From Quercus robur (taxonomy: Eukaryota > Streptophyta > Magnoliopsida > Fagales > Fagaceae), in the NCBI RefSeq assembly GCF_932294415.1, contig NC_065543.1, positions 77,476 through 141,475 on the forward strand: a DNA stretch of 64,000 bases, in the 5' to 3' direction. The position numbers and the translations under genes are program-made. The notes under the pieces were generated by a model. It was not told the DNA's origin, ran no database searches, and saw only the letters and a list, made by a program, of their open reading frames with translations. Of this stretch, positions 9,840-20,535 are shown piece after piece (position 1 is the stretch's first letter; each line of letters opens with the position of its first letter).

Positions 9840-11850
9840 ATTCCGAGTCAAGTATCCTTAGTTGCCGATAAATAGAAGCTCATTGTATGGAAAAACAAAG
9901 ACAATTATAAACATCATATTGAATCAGTCAAAACAGAGTGTCGTCTCTAAATCCCAAAGAACATTCTAGCTCACTCGAAATTAAAGTCACTCCTACTCCC
10001 TCAAATTGAAGTAGGAATTGTTCCTACAAATTCCATTTGATTTAGATCGAGATGAAACCACCAGCCCACAACATCAAATCAAGAACCTTCATCATTCGGT
10101 TTAGAGATATCGGCTAACAGTTCAAGATCAAACTTTATATCACTTAAATTTTAAAGCATCTCAGTGATCAAATTAGGGGGATTTCTTCTTTTTCTCCATG
10201 ATGCTCTCAAATTTATTGACTATGCATGCCTATATATACCGAAAGCTAGCCACATAAACTGCATCTTCTAATATATACTATATTATATCAAATAATTGAA
10301 GCCTTGTAATAAATTTTGCAAAACTCCTGGTACGCCACATCAACATCTCCCCCATCCCCCCACCCCCCTTTTTTTTTGGCAATTTTCACTTTTTTCTACC
10401 TTGTATCTCCTTCAAATGTGTTGTCTTCTTAGTTCAACGTATCATCTTCTCCAGCCATTATCTTCTTAAAATTTTCCATTTCATTTCCTTTATGAATCCT
10501 TAAGTTTTCCATTTTATTCGCTTTATGCATTCTTAATTTTTCTCCTTTATATCTTCTTAAATTCTACTGCTTTTTTTTTTTTTTGGTCCAACCTATCATC
10601 TCCTTCAACCTTTTCTCTTCTATCTTATTGTTCATATAATTTTTGTATAACTGCTCTCACAGTCTCACCTTCTTCTTCCAACTTCTTTCCACAACAACAA
10701 CAACAACAAAAAAGACAATATTCTATCTATATCTTCAATATTGTTTCTCTTTTGGTGGATTTTTTTTTTTTTTTTTTTTTTGGTTTCAAACACATTTTTT
10801 TTTTCACTAATGGTTATTTTTTGTTATTGTTGATTTTATTGTTGAATCACTTTTTTTTTTTTTTTTGGAAAATCTATTTCAGCTTGTGCATTTAGATTTT
10901 TGATACTTCAATTCCTGATCACAATTTTTTTTTTTTTTTTTTATCATTTTAGATGGAGAAATTTCTAAATCTTGTAGAGAATGTACTCTCAATAATTGGA
11001 TTTTTTTTAAGTACTCTTAGACAAAAACAATAGTTAGTCAAATAAAAATAATTGGATAACTGACATATTTTGGTTTTTGAAATTGGATTTTCATTATTGT
11101 TTTTTAATTTTTATATATATATATATATATATATTTATATAATGATGCATATAACAAGTTAATTATGAGATTTTGCCTTTTTTATTTGACAATTTTTTTG
11201 TGGGAAAAATTTTCAATTTCTATGGAGAAAGTAATTATCTTGATAGGTTATAAAAAGCAAGTTGTTTTCTTAATTGGTGTAGTTAATCCTTTATGATCGA
11301 AAATTCCTAATATTCCATTTTGTATTTTGTTTACAATGTATCTTTTATATGGGTATATTTTGATTTGGTAGATATTTACTAATGTAGTGAGATAAACAAT
11401 GTATTCAATAGAAAAGGTTATAATCATACTTTTATATACTTCTTAAGATGTGCAACTATAATATTAGATGATACTGTAGTGGTTTTGGATAAAAAAAAAA
11501 AATGTTAAAATAAAGGATTAGTACAAGTTTAAGTTTTAAATGATGAGAAAATTCAAATTTTCTCTTTCCTTTCCAACTATCATAATTTGAAAAAAAAAAA
11601 AAAATTTTGAGAAATAATTACAATATGCTGCTAACACCGCTGCTCGAACCATTTCCCCCCTAGACCCCTAAGCACTTTGTACATGGGGAGGCCAATTCAG
11701 CTACAAGGCCTTTGGCATAATTTGAAAAACTTAATCCCTACTATATTCGACCACTTGTGAATTGGCTCATGATAAGAGTAGATAAAAATCTTGCACACAA
11801 AAAAAAAAAAAAAAAAAAAAAAGAAGTAATATAATAACAATCTATAGAAC
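9840..11850. other. AT-rich intergenic region
   Basis: No gene is visible. The stretch holds many T and A tracts (for example near 10570, 10760, 10850, 10925, 11590 and 11800) and a (TA)n microsatellite at about 11116-11141. No ORF of note and no recognisable transposon ends were seen. Confidence 0.7.
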
Positions 11851-11861
11851 ACAAAATTTTC

Positions 11862-12088
11862 CTGAGTCCAAATCTTCTGTCCTACTTTTCTTGCTCTACT
11901 TTATACTCCACCAATATATGCTTGCAATGTGTTCACCTAATTAATTAAATATTATCATTATTGACTTATTAATACTACAGTTATTAATTAATAGTAGTAT
12001 TTAATTAATTAGGTGAACACGTGACAAGTATTTATTGGTGGAGTATAGAGTGGAGCAGGAAAAGTGGGACAGAAGATTCGGACTCAAT
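11862..12088. mobile_element. Foldback MITE-like element
   Basis: The left half (from GAGTCCAAATCTTCTGTCC at about 11863) is the imperfect reverse complement of the right half (ending GGACAGAAGATTCGGACTC). Arms of about 90-100 bp enclose a short AT-rich loop near 11955-11995. The inner arms include CACCTAATTAATTAAATA and its complement. This is the structure of a hairpin MITE; I could not define a target duplication. Confidence 0.75.
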
Positions 12089-12387
12089 TTTCCCTAGTTG
12101 ACAAAGGAAGCAATATGACATCATTTATTTTAGTAAAAAAAAAATTTCTTGACCTTTGTCGGTTTTGTTAAAAAGAGGAAGAAAAAAATAGTTTGTTTTT
12201 AATAAAAAATAATAATAGTTTTTTTTTTGAAACCGGAAAAAATAATAATAGTTTAATGTACCTAAAACAAATATTTTTATGATAAGAATACTTTGTTACT
12301 CATAGCTAATTCTAATATATGATCTTAATAATATTTCTTTCTAATATATGATCTTATTAATATTTTTTGAACCTCGTGCGCATCCTC

Positions 12388-12470
12388 GCAATTCCTATTG
12401 AACTAGGATAGCTTTTTGGTCAATGAAACGTTGATTTTGGAGTCTTTCTTAAGTTCTTCTGGTTTACAAT
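12388..12470 (+). repeat. Third fragment of the duplicated downstream segment
   Basis: AATTCCTATTGAACTAGGAT and the following about 60 bases match 8955-9035 in copy A, with a few substitutions. It lies between the two LRR-kinase copies, upstream of the intact gene, suggesting an earlier tandem copy has mostly been deleted. The surrounding 12100-12890 shows no gene. Confidence 0.75.
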
Positions 12471-12894
12471 ACCACAACCATTCAAACATAAGAATTGAAC
12501 TTTTACTATACTCATAACTAGCTGGACAGCAGCATATGAATTCTACTTAGGACTCGTTTTAACAGAACTAACAGTCTTATAAGCCAAAACGCTTCTCTTA
12601 TGGCCTTCTGTGGGTCATTCTTATTTGTAACAGAACTAATTGGCAGACTAATCTAACCGTTGCACGGTAATAACAAAATTACAAGTTCATTACAACAAGC
12701 ACTAATAACTAATTAACACGTGTTTTGATCAAATTGTGTCTTGGTTGGTCGCTGGAATGGTAAGTCCTGATATTTGAATAAAATTGCTTCACATTGATGC
12801 ACGTGTCCCTCACGTGTTCTGCATGACTCATTATGAACCTTCCTTCACATTTGCTTTATTAAACGACACCGTTCGAAAGTGCTTATTTGTTTGC

Positions 12895-13035
12895 CTCTTA
12901 ACAAGTTGTAGTTGTGTGACTGTGTCCTACTAACATATAATTCTGCTAACTCTAATTGAATTTTTTTGTATTTCACAGAAAACAAACGCTATTATCAGAT
13001 TATATCCTACACTTCAAACTTGCAACTCCAACAGA
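12895..13035 (+). promoter_or_regulatory. 5' flank shared by LRR-kinase copies
   Basis: This proximal upstream region matches the inner ends of both pseudogene arms (ACAAG-TGTAGTTGTGT, TAACTCTAATTGA, ATTTCACAGAAAA-AAAC), so the promoter-proximal and 5' UTR sequence was duplicated with the gene. No convincing TATA box stands out. Homology upstream of about 12895 was not seen. Confidence 0.5.
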
Positions 13036-16000
13036 ATGACACACTCTTGTCTGAGTTACAAGTGGGTTTTCTTAATATTCTTTCATGGGATTCTTCTAAT
13101 GTGTATGAGCTCATGTTTAAAATCTGCAACACTTCCAGCTTTTGCAAATGAGACTGATCACTTGGCTTTACTTGACTTCAAGAATCGAATAACTCAAGAC
13201 CCACTTCAAATCATGAGCTCATGGAATGACTCCATACATTTTTGTAACTGGTTAGGTGTTACTTGTAGCACCTCCAGTAAGCGAGTCTTGGTTTTGGAAT
13301 TGGAAGCTAAGAGATTGGCTGGCCCTATACCACCCTCTTTGGGAAACCTTTCTCAGCTCACAGGCATTAACCTACGAAACAACAGGTTTTATGGAGAAAT
13401 TCCTCAAGAAGTGGGACGTCTACAGAGCCTACAACATCTTAATTTGACTTCGAATTCCTTTGGTGGGAAACTTCCAACTAATCTGAGCTATTGTACACAA
13501 CTTAGAGTGCTTGATGTGGCTTACAACAACCTTATTGGGCAAATACCAGACCACCTCAGCTCATTGTCAAAGTTGGTGAATCTAAGTCTTGGTGAGAACA
13601 ACCTAACAGGAACTATCCCAGCTTGGATAGGAAATTTTTCTTCCTTGCATGTCCTTAGTCTTATTCAGAACAATTTTCAAGGAAGCATACCTAGCGAACT
13701 TGGACGTCTACCAGGCTTGGGATTTTGTCGGCTTGCTTCAAATAATCTCTCCGGTACCATCCCTCCTTTGATCTATAATATTTCATCCATGTACTTTTTC
13801 TCCGTTGCTCAAAACCGGTTACATGGAAGCCTTCCACCAGATGTTGGTCTTACTCTTCCTAGCCTTCAAATAATTTATGGTGGTATGAACAATTTCAGTG
13901 GACCTATTCCCTTGTCTTTTTCAAATGCTTCTCAACTTCAGGTACTTGACTTTGGCAATAATAATCTGACTGGGTCAATGCCTCAAAATCTAGCAAGCTT
14001 GCAAGGCTTGGTTAAACTTAATTTTGAGCATAATAGTCTTGGAAATGGAGAAGATGGAGACCTGAATTTTTTCAATAACTTGGCAAATTGTACTACTTTG
14101 GAGGTTATATTTCTTCAATATAATAATTTTGGAGGAGTATTGCCTAGCTCCATAGCTAACCTTTCCACCCAGCTACAAAAATTTGTTATGGGTGGGAATA
14201 TGATCCGTGGTGACATCCCCGTTGGGATCGGGAACCTTGTTAACTTAAATGATGTGGGACTAGAATGTAACTATTTGGGAGGTACTCTTCCCAATATTCT
14301 TGGGAAGCTTCAAAAGTTACAGGTATTGTATTTGGAAAATAATAAATTATCTGGGCCAATCCCTTCCTCCTTGGGTAACTTAACTACATTGACTAAGCTC
14401 TTTATGGAGAGGAACAAATTTGAGGGAAATATACCCCCAAGCTTAGGAAATTGCCAAAATTTGCTTTTACTAAAAATTTCTCATAACAATCTCACTGGCA
14501 CCATTCCAAAACAAGTTATTGGTATATCTTCCCTTTCAATTTCTTTGGACATGTCTCACAATTTCTTGATAGGTGCACTGCCGTTTGAAGTGGGCAACTT
14601 AACACATCTTACTGAGTTAGATCTCTCAAATAATAGGTTATCAGGAAAAATTCCCACCACCCTTGAGACTTGTCTTAGTTTGGGGGGCTTATATTTGGAG
14701 GGTAATTCATTCGAAGGAGCAATACCTCAATCTTTGGCAACATTAAGAGGTTTAGAACAAATAGATCTTTCGCAAAATCACTTCTCTGGGAATATTCCTA
14801 AATTTCTCGGTAAGCTTGTGTCACTTAAGCATCTCAATATTTCTTTTAATGATTTGGAAGGTGAAGTGCCAAGTGAAGGAATTTTTGCAAATGCCAGCAA
14901 GATTTCAATCTTTGGAAATAATAAGCTATGCGGTGGTGTCCAAGAATTACATTTACCTACGTGCGCTAGGAAAAATCTCTGTTCATCTAGAAAGCTTCTT
15001 GCACTCAAAATAGTAATCCCTATTTCAAGTATGGTCATATTTGTACTTGTTCTGTTATATTCTTTCCCTACATGTTTTGTTATGAGAAATTCAAGAGGGG
15101 GAGCATTAACTAAATCTTCCTTTGAAGATAGGAAGTTGCGTGTCTCATATGCAAGGCTCCTAAAATCGACAAATGGGTTTTCAGAAAACAATTTGATTGG
15201 TTCGGGTAGCTTTGGCTTGGTATACAAAGGAGTTCTTTCTGAAAATGGAGCAATTGTTGCAGTTAAAGTATTAAACCTTCAACAAAAAGGAGCTTCCAAG
15301 AGTTTCATTAATGAATGCAATGCTTTGAGAAATATACGTCATCGCAATCTCCTCAAGATTATCTCTGCTTGCTCAAGCACTGATCATGAAGGGAATGACT
15401 TTAAAAGTCTTATTTTTGAGTTCATGTGCAATGGTAGTCTGGACCAATGGTTGCATCCTAAAAATAATGCGCAACATTGGAGCAAGAGGTTGAGATTTAT
15501 TCAGAGACTGAACATAGCTGTTGATGTTGCTTATGCATTAGAATATCTTCATCACCATTGCCAAACACCAATTGTTCATTGTGATCTAAAACCAAGTAAC
15601 ATACTCCTTGATGAAGATATGGTAGCCCATGTTGGTGATTTCGGATTGGTGAATTTCCTCTTTGAAGCATCAAACAATCCCTCCAAATCTCAAACCTTGT
15701 CAGTTGGACTCAAAGGTTCCATTGGATACATTCCTCCAGGTAATTTTTTCACTAGATACAATGCTTTTCCTATATAACAATTTGCATTGATATTAAAGTA
15801 AAGTAGGATTCTTTCAAAAAGTAACAATGGGCAAAAATGCTTGACACCATGGGCCACTTGAAAAATCAAAAGCAAAATACATTTCTTTCTTCTTCTTCTT
15901 CTTTTTTTTTTGAAAAACCTCACATAATTGTATGAAAAGCTACATGTGCCAAGAATGCATAATACATTAGTGGTTAAATCTTAAGCTCATAAAACTACTA

Positions 16001-16463
16001 TTTATTACTGAATATGTATTGATGAATTGTAGAGTATGCAATGGGTGGCCAAGTTTCAACACTAGGAGACATTTATAGCTATGGGATACTCTTGCTGGAA
16101 ATGTTCATTGGAAAAAGGCCTATTGATGAAATGTTCAAAGATGGTTTAAGCATTCACAAATTCACTGCAATGGCTTTGCCAGAGCATGTCATGGATATAG
16201 TTGACTCGTCAATGTTCTTTGTGGAGGATGATGAAGATGTCAATGATGATATAGTAGAAAGAACAATAACTGAAGAAGATCCACATGGCATTGTTAGTAA
16301 CAGAATAAAAGAATGTTTGATATATGTGCTCCAAATTGGATTATTGTGTTCTAAAACATCACCAGATGAGCGAATGCCTACAAATGTTGTCGTCAGTGAA
16401 ATGAAGACAATTAGAGACACATTTCTTAAATTTAAGAAGAAAAACACAAGAAGAATGACCTAG
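13036..16463 (+). CDS. LRR-XII receptor-like serine/threonine kinase, intact
   Basis: Two coding exons, 13036-15739 and 16033-16463, join across a 293 bp GT-AG intron in phase 1 to give 1044 residues. Order: hydrophobic signal peptide (about 1-36), LRRNT (about 38-77, ending CNWLGVTC), about 20 extracellular LRRs (to about 640), a membrane segment (about 659-682), and a kinase domain from about 715. The ATP loop is GSGSFG at 722-727, the lysine is K744, the catalytic loop is HCDLKPSN at 848-855 and DFG is at 868-870. The residue before the catalytic Asp is Cys, so this is a non-RD kinase, as in EFR/FLS2/Xa21-type immune receptors. Family resemblance is to At3g47570-like proteins. The expected role is plasma-membrane sensing of a microbial or endogenous ligand; the ligand is unknown. 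The start was chosen because the signal peptide follows it directly. Confidence 0.95.
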
Positions 16464-16508
<45 letters not shown>

Positions 16509-16524
16509 GGGAATGGGCTAGGTA
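16453..16524. repeat. Poly(T) insert duplicating the kinase stop-codon region
   Basis: GAATGACCTAGGTA at 16453-16466 contains the TAG stop (16461-16463). After about 35 T residues, GAATGGGCTAGGTA follows at 16511-16524. The pseudogene copy has the same structure, so the insertion predates the duplication. Confidence 0.75.
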
Positions 16525-17735
16525 TGTTAATATATGTTTATTTGATTAATGTACATACATGTTGTCACTACCTTGTATTCATCTTAATTAATGTGATTGT
16601 CTGTTTTGTAGCGTGGCCGAATTGGATGGAAGTAATGACCCTTCTAGGAGTACTATTTCTGAGGCCATTGTTATTTGTCAATGACATTTTCTAAAACCAT
16701 GTTCCTATGTTCTTTTTATTATTGCGTGTACGATCCCTCTTTAATTTGATTTGTAATAATATATATTCCATACGCTATTCCTGTGCCATTTTCTTTTCTT
16801 AATTTGATTTTGTACTTAATGTAGCTAACTAATCTCCAAAATATTGTTTCTCAAATAATAAAAAAATCGCTAAAATATTACCGTGTTTAGAGAACAATCC
16901 ATATATATAACAATCTTTCGGTTTGATTCCTTGATCCCTCACACCCTCTGTAGTCTCATAGACTTATCAATCCTTTGGGTCTCGACTATCAAACATGTTG
17001 ATTTAGGAGTCTTTCTCAAGTTCATGTGGTTTACAATATATAAATTGACTAAATTTTATGTTATCCATTAAATTATTGAAATTCTTCTCCCTTTCCGAAC
17101 TTTTGACCAACATTAGTATACCTAGTTTTGTCGCCTTATGAACGCACTGTAATTAACCCATTAATTTATCTTTCTTCATGAAAATCGTTCCTCAAGAAAT
17201 GGGTCGTTTACAGCATCTAAATATTACTTCCAATTCCTTTCTATCATCAATTCTAATTTGACTTAAAATTCCGCACGAACTCAGTTGGTGGACCTGAGTC
17301 TTGAAGGAGACAACCATACTGGAACTATCCCAGTTTTGATAGTACACTTTTCATCTTTATAAGTTGTAATGTTCCTTAGCTTCTTCTGGACAATTCACAA
17401 GGAAGCTATCCTAGTCCTAGTCAGCAAACACCGCCGATCATCAGTGTTGGGACTTCCTCAACTAGTCCAAGGCAATACTGTCTGTCAGGTACGTATGATC
17501 CCCTCCTTTGCTTAATAATACATATATCTTCCTATACTTGAAATTTTCTTCAGCAGTATTCACTATTAATAGAGCTACTCTCTGAAATTACTACATTTCA
17601 TTCCATACTAGGTATCTTCCGATTTATTTGCTCAATGTTTGACCGTCTCTAGACTAGTTCCCATAGGCCAATATCCTTTAGGTCTTGATTATTGAACTCA
17701 ATTTTAAAGGATCGACAATCTTATACTATTCAAAC
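16464..17735 (+). repeat. Downstream duplicated segment, copy B
   Basis: This 3' flank of the intact gene aligns with 8190-9835. It starts with the poly(T) tract, passes a GCGTGGCCGAATTGGATGG stretch near 16611, lacks about 300 bases present in copy A near 16995, and ends around 17735 where similarity stops. Part is probably the 3' UTR. Confidence 0.85.
17184..17488 (+). pseudogene. Relic LRR fragment in downstream segment, copy B
   Basis: Same relic as 9181-9500 but without the 13 bp insertion, so IVPQEMGRLQHLNITSNSF reads continuously, followed by degraded GTIPV and FSS pieces. It shows that an older LRR-kinase copy once lay downstream before the present duplication. Confidence 0.7.
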
Positions 17736-18285
17736 GAATCAAACCTAATATTTCCCAAAAAAACCAAGTTTAGGGAATATAAATACCCAGAAAGATATTT
17801 AGACCAACTCACCAATTTAGTTCATGTATTTATCTGGATTTACCCATTAATATAACATATTTCCAGCCAACACCCTAGAAATTGAAAAACAAGATATTTG
17901 AACATAAATCAATTTTATTAAGTTTGGCCTCTCTAAATGTTGAATGCAGGCAATTCGAAGTGATTGTTTGTGATGAAATTATGTTTTAAAATAAAATCTT
18001 TCTTCATGGATTAGGGTAGGGGTTTGAAAACACCTCACTTGAGAAGACTTTTTGTCAAACATGCAAGTAACAATGAAAAAAAAAAAAAAAAAATTCACTT
18101 TAGCTTCTTGGAAACTAAGTGCTAAGTTTTGATTCTAAGCTATCTTCGTTGTCAATGATTCAAAGTAAAATGGTTCAAAGTGAACTAGCTGAAAGTGAAT
18201 TGAATCTGAGCAAGCTAATTCAAAGTAAATTAAAGCAAATTAAGCATAGATTATCATTCTAACCATACGTGACTTAATTTATTCA
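17736..18285. other. Intergenic, no feature seen
   Basis: AT-rich DNA with an A tract near 18076-18092 and loosely repeated short words around 18165-18240 (CAAAGTAAA, GAAAGTGAA). No gene or transposon end recognised. Confidence 0.6.
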
Positions 18286-19458
18286 AGGCAAAAATACTAT
18301 TTTGATCCTTACATTTTAGAGTTACGATATATTTGGTTCCTATATTTTGGTAACAATCAATTTGGTTCCTACTATTTTCATCTTGCAATTAATTTGATCT
18401 CTACCGTTAACTTACTAATGAAAAATGCCTACATGGCAAAACAGTTTGCATCGTTAGCGCACACATAATTATAAGAATAATATAAAATCATGTAATTAAA
18501 ATTTAAAAAAAAACTAAAAAAATAATTGAAAGAAAAAAAAAATTAATTCTAAATCTCTTTTTGTATTCTCGCACTTTCTTAGCTGCTAAACACATTACCC
18601 AAAAAGCAACACAATAATCTGAAACTAGACACTAATCAAACATTCACACCATTATCAAAATCATACACAAATCCAAACAAGAAGCATCTTTTTTACTTTG
18701 TCATATATATAGAAGAAGCTAATTGAACATTTATTAGCAAAATCAACTAACGATGGCTGATGGGTACATTCAACTAGAATAATAGATTAATACAATCTTC
18801 TTCTTCTTCTTCTTCTTCAATGCCTAAGCCCTCCTCACAATGCAGCAGCCGCATGTTGTCCTCTCTGCTGTTTTTTTGGTGGATCTAATGAAAACAGAGC
18901 CACGATGTGGTGGGTGCTACCGTGATCTGATGGTGGTGGTTGTGGTGGGAGCATGGTGGTGGTGACAGAGGCGTTTTGGTTTAGAACAGAGGGATTCCCA
19001 TGTGGGCAAAGTGTGAACTAGAGAAAAAACAATTTTTGTTATTTTATTGTCTTTATTCTATTGTTTTTAGTGTGTTCGTAGTGCAAATCACGGTTAGAGT
19101 GTTGTGTTTCTTGCTGGGTAATATGTTTGGTACCTAAGAAAGTGGAAGAAAACAAAAGAAAATAAAAGAAATCAAGGATTTTTAAAAATTTATTTTCTTT
19201 AATTTTTTCTTTCAATTAATTTTTTCATTTATTTTTTTTTAATTTGACATGATTTTTTCTTTTTCATTAATATGCTTAGGTGGCTTTTTTAATGTTAAAT
19301 ACATGATTTTATATTATTATTATAATTATGTGTGTGCCAACAATGCAAATTGTTTTGCCACGTAGGCATTTTCCGTTAGTAAGTTAACGGTAGGAACCAA
19401 ATTAATTGCAAGTTGAAAATAGTAAGGACCAAATTGACTGCTACCAAAATATAGGAAC
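18286..19458. mobile_element. Non-autonomous element with long terminal inverted repeats (MULE-like)
   Basis: The left end (GGCAAAAATACTATTTTGAT onwards, to about 18620) is the imperfect reverse complement of about 19090-19458. Shared blocks include TTTGGTTCCTA, GTTAACTTACTAA(C/T)G, TGCCTACATGGCAAAAC and CATGTAATTA/TAAATACATGAT. Arms of roughly 330-370 bp with a 450 bp core and the 'coloured by TTTGATCC repeats' end are typical of Mutator-like elements. The right outer end is missing about 50 bp where Gypsy-like sequence starts. The core has a (TTC)n run at 18799-18817 and no transposase. Confidence 0.7.
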
Positions 19459-20100
19459 TGATGATGTCGAAAAACCACCAGTGAGCTACACGGTCCTCAC
19501 GTACTCGAAACAACACCTGCACAATACAAAAAGAGAAGACCTTGCAGAGAGCACCGGTGTGATGCCGGCCAAATACCCTCTGAAGGTCAAGTTAGAATTT
19601 CTCACAACTCTAGAGTGCCAGAGCGGGTAAATTATGCGAACTTTGGTTAATGAGGGTATTGAGGCTTTTATAGTAATAGAGGGTTGATATCTTTTCCTTG
19701 CTATAAAAGTCTTTTCCTTATAGAAATCCTTGAAAAGCGTATATTGCGGAGTCCTTTCCTTGTAGGAGTCCTTTTGATCAACACTAAACGTGAAGCACAA
19801 AGTATTTCCTTATATATGCAAACATGGAGGTCAAGCTAAGATTTGTCAGGGTCGTCGACTCCACTTGATCTCTTCAGCTTTCCTGTCGTCGGCCACCCAT
19901 GCCCTTTTCCTAAGGTCATGCCGTCAGCTCTGAGGCTCGCTATGTGATCTGCTTAAGGTTGTCGCCTTCAATGGATCCCAACGGGCTTAACTGGGGTGTT
20001 ACTTTATGCCTCTTCAAGGACGAATATTATTACTACAATTTTTTCCCTTATCAGCTGCCCCCTACTCCATATCCTCGTTAGCTTAAACTGACGAGTTATA
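19459..20100 (+). mobile_element. Gypsy-type LTR-like segment
   Basis: It begins TGATGATGTCG immediately after the truncated inverted-repeat element. It has a compositional jump to more GC-rich sequence (ACCGGTGTGATGCCGGCC near 19553) and a TATA-like TTTTATAG at about 19664. It leads into the promoter-like region and transposon-protein pseudogene downstream, and resembles LTR sequences of Tat/Ogre-type plant Gypsy elements. No matching second LTR was found, so the extent is approximate. Confidence 0.45.
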
Positions 20101-20261
20101 GAGTTAGACTTTTATTGCTAATCTTCTTCTTGGCCAGGAGAGAGGAAAAAATCCACTTATGGGCGACTCCTCAAGCAGCCATTATTAAATACTCAGACAT
20201 GTGGCATACATTGGTTGGTTCCGCTTCTGGACGGGGGCATCACTTCGTCTTCCGTGCACTT

Positions 20262-20280
20262 TTCCCCCCTATATATAACT
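20262..20280 (+). promoter_or_regulatory. TATA-like box upstream of transposon-protein pseudogene
   Basis: CCCTATATATAACTTTCC lies about 270 bp before the ATG at 20536. Between them a likely 5' UTR intron runs from the GTAAGT near 20419 to the AG at 20534-20535. Confidence 0.5.
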
Positions 20281-20535
20281 TTCCTCCTCCCCTCATTTCT
20301 CCTATTTTATCCTTGCTGATTTTTGGAGAGAAAGCTCTTCACTTTTACTCCGTCGGTTTTTTGACTCCATCGTTTGTGCTGCTACTGTTGCTTTCGAACC
20401 TGTTGCTTCAAAAGACACTTGTAAGTTCTTTTCTCCTTTTCTTATATGCATATTCTTTTATTCTAATTGATTAACTCCCTAGTGAGGTCATCATCTTAGA
20501 TTCTTAGAATGAATCCGTCATTTGTAGGTAGTCAG

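Noticed and set aside
14778..15227. 149-residue antisense frame within the receptor gene, and similar antisense frames in the pseudogenes
   Set aside because: Shadows of the LRR-kinase coding strand; no independent homology.
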